From Schlesneria paludicola DSM 18645 (GTDB lineage: Bacteria; Planctomycetota; Planctomycetia; Planctomycetales; Planctomycetaceae): 64,000 nucleotides of DNA. The stretch covers positions 1 to 64,000 of the forward strand of contig CAMBQP010000004.1 in assembly GCA_945869955.1 (NCBI GenBank), written 5' to 3'. Made by a program: the position numbers and the translations under genes. The notes beneath the pieces are model-generated. The model saw only the letters and a program-made list of their open reading frames with translations. It did not search any database and had not been told where the DNA came from. Positions 1-9,686 of the stretch are shown here, piece by piece; positions within the stretch are counted from its first letter, which is position 1; every line of letters begins with the position of its first letter.

Positions 1-122
1 CGTGTTGGCTACGTCCCCTGTTCATTTCAATCGCGTCAAGCGTGGTTGCAAATTCGTCTCTTCAAAATTAGGCTAAAGCGGCTAAATTTGAAGACGGTCG
101 ATTATCAAAAGCGCTTCGGGGG

Positions 123-2658
123 GTGACGCAGATGGAAAAGCGATTAAAGCTGACCGCCGCAACGGTGCTCGTGATCGGTGTGCTGCTCGGCTACCTGGCC
201 GCGACCGAGAAGGTTTCGACGCTGGTGGGAGCAGAGGTTAAGAAGGCCGCTCCGCTGGTCAAAGGTGAACAGCTCACGGGCGAGCCGGGTTCACCCGCCT
301 CCACCACGACGATTGACGGGAAGTATCTCCCTCCTACTCCGCCGAAGTTCGGTGGCGAGATCAATCTGAATGCTTACCAGTCGACGCCGTACTGGTCGCC
401 GCGGGTGGTCCCCCCCGAGGGGGCGCCGAACGTCCTCTTGATCATGACCGACGATGTCGGCTTCGGGGCCCCCCAGCACCTTCGGCGGCGTGATTCCGAC
501 CCCGGCACTGGACCGCATCGCGAAAGCGGGCTTGCGCTACACGAATTTCCACAGTACCGCCCTCTGCTCACCGACGCGGGCAGCGCTGATCACCGGACGA
601 AACCATCACAACGTTGGCTTCGGGGTGATCTCGGAAGCGGCGACCGGTTTCCCCGGCTACAACAGCGTCATCAGCAAGGATTCGGCAACGATTGGGACGA
701 TCCTGCGCGACAATGGCTACGGCACGTCCTGGTTCGGCAAGAACCACAACACACCTGAATTCGTATCCAGCCAGGCTGGGCCATTCGACCAGTGGCCCGT
801 CGGTATGGGATTCGAGTACTTCTACGGATTCGTTGGCGGCGACGCGAGTCAATGGCAGCCGAACCTGACCCGGAACACGACACCGATTTACCCCTACATC
901 GGCAAGCCGGGCTGGCATCTGACGACGGCGATGGCCGACGAGGCGGTCGGTTGGATGAACCAACTCAACGAACTCGCCCCCGACAAGCCGTTCTTCTGCT
1001 ACTACGTTCCCGGCGGCACCCACGCGCCGCACCACGCCACACCGGAGTGGATCAAGAAAATCAGCGATATGCACCTGTTCGACAAGGGTTGGAACGATCT
1101 CCGCGATCGCATCTTCGCCAACCAGAAGAAGCTCGGAGTGATCCCTCAGGACGCCAAGCTGACCGCGTGGCCGAAAGAGATGCTCAAGGACTGGGACACC
1201 CTGAACGCCGACGAGAAGAAACTGTTCATCAAGCAAGTCGAAGTGTACGCTGCGTACCTGACTTACACGGATCATGAGATTGGTCGGGTCATCGACGCCG
1301 TAGAGAAAATGGGGAAACTCGACAATACGCTCATCATCTACATTAGCGGCGATAATGGCTCGAGCGCGGAAGGGTCGCCGAATGGCACGCCCAATGAAGT
1401 GGCCCAGTTCAATGGCATCGAGTTCTCGGTCGAGCGGCAACTGAAGGAGTTCTACGCCGATTGGGGTTCGGAAAAGACCTACAACCACATGGCCGTGGGC
1501 TGGACCTAGGCGTTCGACACTCCGTTCAAGTGGACCAAGCAGATGGCCTCGCACTTCGGCGGTACCAAGCAGGGGGTATGCATGGCTTGGCCGACCCAAA
1601 TCAAGGATGCGGGGGGTATCCGGCACCAATTCCACCACGTCATCGACATCGTGCCGACGATTCTCGAAGCGACCGGCCTCCCTGCACCGGTCTCGGTCAA
1701 CGGGATTAGTCAGAAGCCCATGGACGGCGTCAGCATGGCTTATACCTGGGACAAGGCCAACGCCGACCTCCCTTCGACGCGGAAGACCCAGTATTTTGAG
1801 ATGATGGGGAACCGGGCACTCTATCACGATGGCTGGGTCGCCTGTACCACCCCCATCTTTGCCCCCTGGAAGCTTGCGGGAACACCCCCTCCAGACGTGG
1901 CAAACGGGTACAAATGGGAGCTCTACAACGTCGCCAAGGATTGGACCCAGGATAACGACCTGGCCAAGGCCAACCCTGAGAAGCTAAGGGAGCTACAAGA
2001 TCTTTTCTTGGTTGAGGCGGCCAAGTTCCAGGTGTTGCCACTGGACAACGCTCTGGCGTCCCGGTTTGCCAGCCCGAAGCCCAGTCTCACCGCAGGTCGA
2101 TCAACCTTCTCGTACACCACGCAGGTCACGGGAATCCCGCGTGGGGATGCGCCGAACCTCCTGAATCGGTCGTTCAGCATCACGTCCGAGGTCGAGGTCA
2201 AGACCGACGACGAAGGGATGTTGAATACGAATGGTGGACGGTTCGCCGGCTACGGCTTGTACGTTGTGAAGGGCAAGCCAGTGTTCACCTATAATATTGC
2301 CGATTTCGCTCGATTCCGCTGGGAAAGCAAGGATCCCCTCACCCCCGGCAAGCATACCATTGAGTTCGAGTTTACCTACGACGGGCCGGGGATCGGCAAG
2401 GGTGGCACCGGTATTCTGAAGGTTGACGGGAAGGCCGTGGATACCAAGCCAGTTCCTGCCACCCTTGCGATTACGACGCAGTGGGACGAAACGTTCGATG
2501 TGGGGAGTGACACCGGCACCCCGGTTGATGACAAGGACTATGCGTGTCCATTCCTCTTCACCGGCAAGCTCGAGAAGCTGACGATCAAGATCGGACCGAG
2601 CCAGATGCTGCCTGCCGAGAAGAAGGCCGCTGCGAAGAAGATCGGCGAGCGGGACTGA
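123..2658 (+). pseudogene. Arylsulfatase-family protein, interrupted by a frameshift and an in-frame TAG
   Basis: ORF 123-758 gives N-terminus ...PEGAPNVLLIMTDDVGFGAP; homology continues in another frame (ORF 454-1509, CSPTRAALITGR sulfatase signature), then after TAG at 1507-1509 in the same frame (ORF 1543-2658). Frame change lies at a C6 run at 469-474. Confidence 0.85.
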
Positions 2659-2707
2659 TTGCTGGGTGGTTCCGTTGAGTCTGGAATCACCGAAATCCAG
2701 GTCTCCT

Positions 2708-3328
2708 TTAGCTCTTCGCCTGGCTTTCCGAGCCCCATAATTGGTCCATACCCGGCTGGACGAAATAAAGAACCGGAATCAGAAGAAAAATCAGGCGTCC
2801 GATGTTGAGATTGACAAAGGACGCCACGATGGCCACCACGCAAATCAACAGGGGCAACAGAATTCGGTGTCGAATTTTACGGATGGAATCGTCGGGGAGG
2901 CGATCATCGACTAATCGACGATGAGAGGTCGCGTAATTCCAAATACACAGCAAGGAGACGGAGCAGGCGAATTGAATTATCGCATAAAACAGAAACGCAT
3001 AATGATCGTCCCGATACGATGCCTGGATACCGGTCGGGAAGGGGATGAAAGAAACCAGTAGCAGGAAGACTCCGTTGAGCCCAATAAAGATACGATCGAC
3101 CGCTTTGATGTGATGGAAGATGACGTAATGCGCCAACCAATAGGTCCCTATTAAGATAAAACTGGTGATAAACCCCATCATGGGATGGATGGCGCTGCGG
3201 AGATACTCACCAAGTTCTTTCTCGGGCACCTTTCCCGCTGAGGGGACTTCCAGTCCGAGCACCAACAAAGTGATCGCGATTGCGATGACACCATCGCAAA
3301 AGGCCGCAAGTCGTTCGGGTTTGTACAT
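2708..3328 (-). CDS. TMEM175-like (DUF1211) potassium channel family membrane protein
   Basis: N-terminal MYKPERLAAFCDGVIAIAITLLVLGLEVP motif typical of the family; multiple hydrophobic segments. Confidence 0.8.
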   Translation of the reverse strand: MYKPERLAAFCDGVIAIAITLLVLGLEVPSAGKVPEKELGEYLRSAIHPMMGFITSFILIGTYWLAHYVIFHHIKAVDRIFIGLNGVFLLLVSFIPFPTGIQASYRDDHYAFLFYAIIQFACSVSLLCIWNYATSHRRLVDDRLPDDSIRKIRHRILLPLLICVVAIVASFVNLNIGRLIFLLIPVLYFVQPGMDQLWGSESQAKS

Positions 3329-4056
3329 GAAGCGTTGATCCTGAGCTACGCGGCTTTAGCCATTTTTCATGTTCTGCAAACATTGCAGATCCATGCTGAT
3401 ACAATCAGGCAACAGTATGTGCCAATCCAATGGTTTGATCCAGCAATCGTCACCTCGATCCAGGCACGTTTTTTGCCATTCGCAGCTGTTGCAGTCGAAT
3501 CGAATCGACTTTGAGCATGTTGTAAAACGAATTTCACGGGGACACTGATCTTTGTAGATCCGACGTTGATCAATGTGATGCCGTGCAGCCTGTCGGCATT
3601 CGTGATGAAGCCATCCTACCAATTGACCCCAGTCTGCGCGATCGCTCTGCCGACGGGGTCCGGTTAACCGTGGCTGCGGCCTGACCGAACGTCTCGGTTT
3701 CAGCCGTTGCCACAAAACTCTTGAGCTGTCACGTCTCGACAAAAAAGGGCGTTTTTCTGCCGATTTGAAAAACTCATTGAAACGATGAGAACTATCAATT
3801 TTACAAATCTCATTGCGGTGGATACGGTTTCAAGAACGATACTCAAGAAACGACACACTTCGTCGGAAAAGAGTCTCAATGCCCTGGTTGAGCATTCCTG
3901 ACTTATTGAGCATTCCTGATTCGGATCTTTTTCGGGCCGACAGCCCATCCTGGGGCATGGCAGGGCGGATCTTGTTCTCTGATCCGCATCTGTTGACGAG
4001 TGACATTGTTGTCGATGGGAGACGAAACGCCAGGAACTTTTTGATTGGACACGATC

Positions 4057-4962
4057 ATGAACCATACAATCACACACCTTCAGTTGCTTGAGGCCGAAAG
4101 CATTCACGTCATCCGCGAGGTCGCAGCAGAGTTTGAGAAACCGGTGCTGCTGTTTTCGGGAGGAAAGGATTCGATGTGTCTGGTTCACTTAGCCCAAAAG
4201 GCGTTCGCACCAGGACGGATTCCGTTCCCGCTGCTGCATATCGCGACCACTTGGGATTTCCGTGAACTATTGGAATTTCGCGATATGTACTGCCAGACTC
4301 GTCGTCTGAATCTCGATGTTCACACCAATCAGGATGCACTTGCAGCGGGGATTAACCCTTTTGATTTTCCGACACCCAAATATAGCGCGGCCATGCAAAC
4401 TCAAGCCTTGGTTCAGGCGCTGGAAAAAGGAGGATACGACGCGGCCTTTGGTGGGGCGCGGCGCGACGAGGAAAAGAGTCGTGCAAAGGAGCGGGTATTC
4501 AGCTTCCGAGACCGGCAAAATCAATGGGATCCGAAGAACCAGCGGCCTGGAATTGGGAAACTTTACAACAGCAAAATGAATAAAGGCGAAAGTATCCGCG
4601 TCTTTCCGCTCTCAAACTGGACCGAACTGGATGTATGGTTGTACATTCATCGCGAGAACATTCCGCTGCCGTTGCTCTACTTTGCTCAGCCTCGGCCGGT
4701 GGTGCAGCGCAGCGGTCAGTGGATCGTCGTGGACGACGACCGATTGCGTCTGAATCCAGGGGAAAAGCCCGAAACACGAATCGCGAGGTTTCGAACGCTC
4801 GGCTGTTACCCTTTGACCGCTTGCCACGAGAGCACGGCTGCAACGATCCCGGACATCATCGAAGAGACTCTTGTTGCCACGCGTTCTGAACGACAAGGTC
4901 GCCTGATCGACTACGATGAAACGGGTTCGATGGAGCAGAAGAAACGCGAGGGATACTTCTAA
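4057..4962 (+). CDS. cysD: Sulfate adenylyltransferase subunit 2-like (CysD / PAPS reductase family)
   Basis: SGGKDS PP-loop motif, [28 protein letters not shown]-terminal [14 protein letters not shown] track starts at 4045; ATG at 4057 preferred. Confidence 0.85.
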   Translation: MNHTITHLQLLEAESIHVIREVAAEFEKPVLLFSGGKDSMCLVHLAQKAFAPGRIPFPLLHIATTWDFRELLEFRDMYCQTRRLNLDVHTNQDALAAGINPFDFPTPKYSAAMQTQALVQALEKGGYDAAFGGARRDEEKSRAKERVFSFRDRQNQWDPKNQRPGIGKLYNSKMNKGESIRVFPLSNWTELDVWLYIHRENIPLPLLYFAQPRPVVQRSGQWIVVDDDRLRLNPGEKPETRIARFRTLGCYPLTACHESTAATIPDIIEETLVATRSERQGRLIDYDETGSMEQKKREGYF

Positions 4963-5102
4963 AATCAAGAGGGACACTGGTTGATGTTTGTCCGGTGGCA
5001 CGGCTTCGGAGTCCTTGGCGAAGTCGTGCTGTTTGTGTTTGTCTTTTGCGGGTTGTCTGGCGATACGACAACGTCAGTCGATACTGTTGAAGGCGGGCGT
5101 TA

Positions 5103-5143
5103 AAGGGGCAGGTCCATATGAATTTGGAACTGTCACCTTATCG
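5103..5143 (+). repeat. REP-like 41-bp direct repeat, copy 1
   Basis: aaggggcaggtccatatgaatttggaactgtcaccttatcg, identical to 6008-6048; ends are imperfectly complementary. Confidence 0.85.
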
Positions 5144-5369
5144 GTGATTCGCACTTCGAGGTGAATCGTCACATTCCGCCGTGCTTGGTTGCGTCCCTCG
5201 CAATCAGAGTCCCTAAACGGTGCGCGTGATTCAAGTCGCACACACTCTGCCGATGCCGCCAAACCTTCTCGTGTATCGATCAACGATTTCGACAAGTGAT
5301 TCCTTCGAGCCTGAAACGACCAAAATGTAAAATCGAAGTCGGCGGAGCAATCGGAGTGGTCAACAGTGT

Positions 5370-5387
5370 TGGACCTGTCTCTTTATT
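5370..5387 (-). repeat. Degenerate inverted copy of the REP-like repeat end
   Basis: tggacctgtctctttatt, reverse complement aataaagagacaggtcca, resembles aaggggcaggtcca of the 41-bp repeat. Confidence 0.5.
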
Positions 5388-5452
5388 CTGTCTTCACTCT
5401 TGAAATCCTCGAATTGACCTGAGATGCTCGCTATCGGCTTCGTTGCCAAGAA

Positions 5453-6026
5453 ATGCCACGGATTTTGACAAACCCTAAGCATCGCGAGGAGGCCGTTTTT
5501 CTGCACGGCCGACTCTACCTAATTTCCCCTCAGTTCATTCAGGAAGTGCGGTCACACTCAAGTGACGGAGCATCTTGGCTTACTCTTGGCCGCCTTTTCG
5601 GCCTCATCGATAATTTGAACAACCCGCATGCGTTGAGAACTGTTTCCGAGGGAGTATGCAACGAACTTTTTTTTGATGGCGAGAGGAGTTGTGCGAGTGA
5701 GCCGAGCAAAAATACCTAATGGCGTTTGGACCAGAAATGTGCCGGTTAATTGGCAGAAGGATGGTGTCGGGCGAACCGCGATATCGAAAAACGTACTCGC
5801 GGATTCGCGGCTACGAGAATGTTGGTTTGTGTTCGAAGGCGATGTCACCGTGGTGATTCTCGCCGAGGAACTTCGTCGCGTAGTCGTCGGTGGCCCAGAA
5901 TACGACGGGTCTAAATGGGGACCTTTCAATATTGATCCAAACCAGAGGACGGTCGACGGTCGACGGTCATATCGTCCGGATGCAAGTTTTGGGCTAGCGC
6001 GAAGTTCAAGGGGCAGGTCCATATGA
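5453..6026 (+). CDS. Hypothetical protein, possibly one gene split by a frameshift at a T8 run
   Basis: ORFs 5453-5719 and 5673-6026 overlap at poly-T 5667-5674; a shift there would join ...VCNELFF to MARGVVRVSRAKIPNG.... Confidence 0.35.
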
Positions 6027-6048
6027 ATTTGGAACTGTCACCTTATCG
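6008..6048 (+). repeat. REP-like 41-bp direct repeat, copy 2
   Basis: Identical 41-bp sequence to 5103-5143. Confidence 0.85.
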
Positions 6049-6394
6049 ATCGGATCGAATTTCCTGTGAATACGACCAGCCGGCACAGTCAGAGACGCGA
6101 GCAGCCATTCGCGATGAGTTCGGAACGGGTGAACAGGTGGTTTGCAGAGGCATGTCGCTTGTTTTCATCGAAAAACCAGTAGTCCGGTATTTTCTGGCGC
6201 CGAGCCAAAATCAGATACTCGTCCAGCCTCATTAAAAGGCTGGGTCGCAAGAATCTATTGGACAAGGACTTACAACAGCGGGCGTCAATCCAGGTCGAAT
6301 TTTTCTGGAATTCAGAAGATTTATGGTGTCAAAACAATCGAATCGACGATATTATTTCTGCCAGATCAAAACCTCGCGGTTAGGGAGCAGAAAC

Positions 6395-7504
6395 GTGGGA
6401 CTTGCTGAGCGACTTAAATTCGCACGCCAGTCATTGAAATTGACTCTGAACGACGTGGAAGTGAAAACCAGTGTTGGAGCATCAACGCTTTCCGAGTTTG
6501 AAAACGAAAAGCGTGAGCCAAGACTTCTTCAATTAAAGGAACTTGCGGAACTTTACCGTCGTTCTACGGCGTTCTTTTTGGAAGATGGTCCGTTGCCGAC
6601 GGAAATTGTTCTATGGCGAAGCCGTCCAAATTCCCCTGTCGTCGAGGAATTGCAGGCGAAACTGCTTCGACTCACTGAACAGTATCACCATCTTGAACAG
6701 TGGTGCGATGATCATGAAGAACTTGACCTGCCGTGTCTGGCGGTCGATGCGTCTCGGTTTGGATACCACGATGCCGAGAAGTTGGCACATGACTTTCGAA
6801 ACAAGTACGGCCTCGGTGAGCGTCCTGGGCAGTCGCTGATTCGTGTCGTCGAAGAAATCTGCAAAGTGAAAGTCTTTCACATTCCCTTTGAACCAAGCGG
6901 TAGTGCCGCTTGTACGCGTCACGATCAATTTGGTGCTGCAATTCTGTTGAATTCGAACAATGTTCGCTGGAGAAGGAATTTTGATCTCGCACAGGAACTT
7001 TTTCATCTGGTGACATGGAACGTATTCAGGCAGGTAGGCGATCCTTCTTTTTCCGAGGCATCCGACAAGGAGGAAAAGCTGGCAACGTGCTTTGCCCGAA
7101 ATTTGCTCATGCCACAGGAGCCACTTCGGATTGCAATTCAGTCACAACAAAATGCTTCAAACAAGTTGTCCTTCGACGATTTGTTTGAAGTCGCTCGCCA
7201 GTTCGACGTTTCCATTGAAGCCCTCTTTTGGCAGATGAAGTTCGTCTTCGGTGGCACAACGGAGTGGGTGCAAGAGAATCTCGCCAAGCTCAAAGGTCAA
7301 ATATCCTTTTGGGATCAACGACAACATGACGATCCCCAGGTTCGACCTTTACGATTTGAAGCGTTAGCATCCGAGGCGTTGAGGAAGGGTTTGATTTCGA
7401 CTGGAAAGTATGCCGAGTATGTCGGCATCACTCGGCGGGAAGCCATGAGACTGGTTGAGCAGGAAGCCTACGACGATGCCGAAATTGAAATTGCTCATTC
7501 TTGA
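6395..7504 (+). CDS. XRE-family HTH plus ImmA/IrrE (COG2856/DUF955-like) domain protein with altered zinc motif
   Basis: N-terminal HTH (LAERLKFARQSLKLTLNDVEVKTSVGASTLSEFENEKREPRLLQLKELAELY), then NFDLAQELFHLVTW aligning with the FxLAHELxHL metallopeptidase motif. ORF track starts at 6323; GTG 6395 preceded by ggag preferred. Confidence 0.8.
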   Translation: MGLAERLKFARQSLKLTLNDVEVKTSVGASTLSEFENEKREPRLLQLKELAELYRRSTAFFLEDGPLPTEIVLWRSRPNSPVVEELQAKLLRLTEQYHHLEQWCDDHEELDLPCLAVDASRFGYHDAEKLAHDFRNKYGLGERPGQSLIRVVEEICKVKVFHIPFEPSGSAACTRHDQFGAAILLNSNNVRWRRNFDLAQELFHLVTWNVFRQVGDPSFSEASDKEEKLATCFARNLLMPQEPLRIAIQSQQNASNKLSFDDLFEVARQFDVSIEALFWQMKFVFGGTTEWVQENLAKLKGQISFWDQRQHDDPQVRPLRFEALASEALRKGLISTGKYAEYVGITRREAMRLVEQEAYDDAEIEIAHS

Positions 7505-8009
7505 TGCCGGAGTCGTGATACATCTCCACGAGCTTCAACTTTGGCAGCCACTTCTTGTCTCTTGCGACGTGCATCTCTCTCGGATCGTGGCAGAAAGGGA
7601 AGTTCTTTTTGAACCGAACGAAGACGGCGGTTACGGTGATGACATCGATCTTCGTCCAGATGTTTCAGCGGGACGAATTAACGTCTTTGAAGTCACTGCC
7701 TCGGACGTAAAAAGGTTCAGAGAGAGTTTTGATTCTCTCTACATCGGTGATTTGGATGATGGAGAATCGGAATCATTGGCATTCCTGGCGGCTCAAACAG
7801 ACGAATATCTCATCTCTTCAGGAGACGCCATCGTGTATCGGGTGCTTGGCAATCTCGGCCGAGGCGACCAAGGAATCTCGCTTGAGGAAGCCCTCAATCA
7901 GATCGGCTTGGGTCGTGAGATCAAATGGCCGTTCAACAAACTGTTTCGAGATAAATTCACTCGGCTCGGCACAGAGGACCTTATTCGTGGGCGAGGAAAA
8001 AAGAGATAA
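7476..8009 (+). CDS. PIN-like domain protein, putative toxin/nuclease partner of the upstream gene
   Basis: MPKLKLLILDAGVVIHLHEL N-terminal acidic motif, conserved acidic GDLDDGESESLAFLAA and SSGDAIVYRVL; start overlaps the upstream CDS by 29 bp. Confidence 0.65.
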   Translation: MPKLKLLILDAGVVIHLHELQLWQPLLVSCDVHLSRIVAEREVLFEPNEDGGYGDDIDLRPDVSAGRINVFEVTASDVKRFRESFDSLYIGDLDDGESESLAFLAAQTDEYLISSGDAIVYRVLGNLGRGDQGISLEEALNQIGLGREIKWPFNKLFRDKFTRLGTEDLIRGRGKKR

Positions 8010-8387
8010 TTCGGAAGTCGTCGAATTTGTGGTTGCGGGAAGCTTAAGAATCTGTCGTGGGGTTGTGGTGGTTAGCTGTCAGTCGTTGCCACCAACCGAC
8101 GCGGGGTCGGTGGAGGGCGAGAAAACCTCGGGGAGATGGCCCCCGGTTGGCGACTGCGTTCGCGGAAAACGGAGGCTGAGCCCAGCCCAAGTTTGAAATG
8201 CCCGCTCGGGGATTCCTCGAAAACTCTCAGGCTGGTGGGTTTATGCTGCCACGATTCACCGGGGGGGTCGTTGGCGCTGACTGGGACTTCTGCCATACTT
8301 GATTTGTTCTCTGCGGGTTGGTTTTTCACAAAATCCTGGCGTTGAGACTCTTAATGCGATTACAGTCCCCTTTTTTAAAGCGGATTC

Positions 8388-9620
8388 ATGACGGGACACG
8401 ACATCCATCACGCTACGCTCAGCAACGGGCTGACCGTCCTTGTTGAAACTATGCCCGCTGTGCAGTCGGCGGCATTTTCTCTTTTGGTCCCGGCCGGTAG
8501 TGCCTACGATCCCGTCGGACAAAACGGGATCTCGAACGCACTCGCCGACTGGATTACTCGCGGTGCCGGCAAGATGTCGAGTCGCGAATTGCTGTCGGCG
8601 TTTGACCGGCTGGGGATTCAGGCACACGAGTCCTCGTCGCTGCACCATCTTGCCATGGGGGGATCGTGTCTGGCAGAGAATCTCCCCGCCGCTTTGCGGT
8701 TGTATGGTGATGTCGTCAAGCATCCTCAATTTCATGAAGAGGATTTCGAGGCGGTGATGGCGGGGGTCGAACAGTCGCTGTTGGGGATCGAGGATGAGCC
8801 TCGGCAGAAGGTGATGTTTGAATTGATCCGGCGCTGCTTTTCTTCCCCCTGGGGACAGCCTGCGGAAGGGACTCTGGCGGATCTGGAAAACATCACACCA
8901 CAAGTGGTGCGTGAGCAATTCCGGCGTTGTGTCCGTCCGCGTGGTGCGATTCTGGGGATCGCGGGAAATGTGACGCTTGAACAACTGCTGCCGGTGCTGG
9001 AAGAGACCTATCAGGATTGGACTGGCGAAAACGAAATCGTGCTGAAGACCGGTGACCGTGGTGTCTATCGTGATCATCTGGATCATGAGTCGACCCAGAC
9101 GCATATTGGGGTTGCCTACCCGGCGGTCCCGTATGGGGCGGATAACTATTATCAAGCCTGGGCGGCAGTGAGTGTCCTCAGTGGGGGGATGAGCAGTCGT
9201 CTGTTCACCGAAGTTCGGGAAAAACGGGGACTGTGCTACTCGGTCTATGCGTCGCTCAGTTCCTCGAAAGACGAAGGTCAGGTGTTGTGTTATGCCGGGA
9301 CGACTGTCGAACGAGCTCAAGAGACGCTGGATGTGATGCTGAAGGAACTGAATCGACTGGAAGAGGGGATCGAAGAGGCGGAACTGGTGCGGTGTAAAGC
9401 CCGGGCCAAAAGTTCGCTGATCATGGCTCAGGAGTCGACGGCGGGGCGGGCCGGGTCGTTGGCTCGCAACTGGTTTCATCTCAACCGCGTCATCACGCTG
9501 GATGAAGTTCGAGCCAAGATCGAGGCGCTGACCACCCAGAGCGTGCTCGATTATGTGAAGTCGCATCCCGCGCGTGATTTTACCCTGCTGACCATCGGTC
9601 CGAATCCGCTGCAGGGATAG
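8388..9620 (+). CDS. M16-family (pitrilysin-like) peptidase homolog lacking HxxEH
   Basis: NGLTVLVETMPAVQSAAFSLLVPAGSAYD...; AVSVLSGGMSSRLFTEVREKRGLCYSVYAS is a classic M16 C-terminal motif. Confidence 0.85.
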   Translation: MTGHDIHHATLSNGLTVLVETMPAVQSAAFSLLVPAGSAYDPVGQNGISNALADWITRGAGKMSSRELLSAFDRLGIQAHESSSLHHLAMGGSCLAENLPAALRLYGDVVKHPQFHEEDFEAVMAGVEQSLLGIEDEPRQKVMFELIRRCFSSPWGQPAEGTLADLENITPQVVREQFRRCVRPRGAILGIAGNVTLEQLLPVLEETYQDWTGENEIVLKTGDRGVYRDHLDHESTQTHIGVAYPAVPYGADNYYQAWAAVSVLSGGMSSRLFTEVREKRGLCYSVYASLSSSKDEGQVLCYAGTTVERAQETLDVMLKELNRLEEGIEEAELVRCKARAKSSLIMAQESTAGRAGSLARNWFHLNRVITLDEVRAKIEALTTQSVLDYVKSHPARDFTLLTIGPNPLQG

Positions 9621-9686
9621 CGACGAGGGTGATGATCCGAGGGTGATGATCAGGGTCGGTTTTCTGTCTGATTTCGAGAACTTTTC

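Noticed and set aside
568-1827. 419-aa minus-strand ORF
   Set aside because: Antisense to the sulfatase homology region; no family motifs.
3356-4188. Overlapping minus-strand ORFs between the TMEM175-like gene and cysD
   Set aside because: No recognisable motifs; possibly degraded sequence, not supportable as genes.
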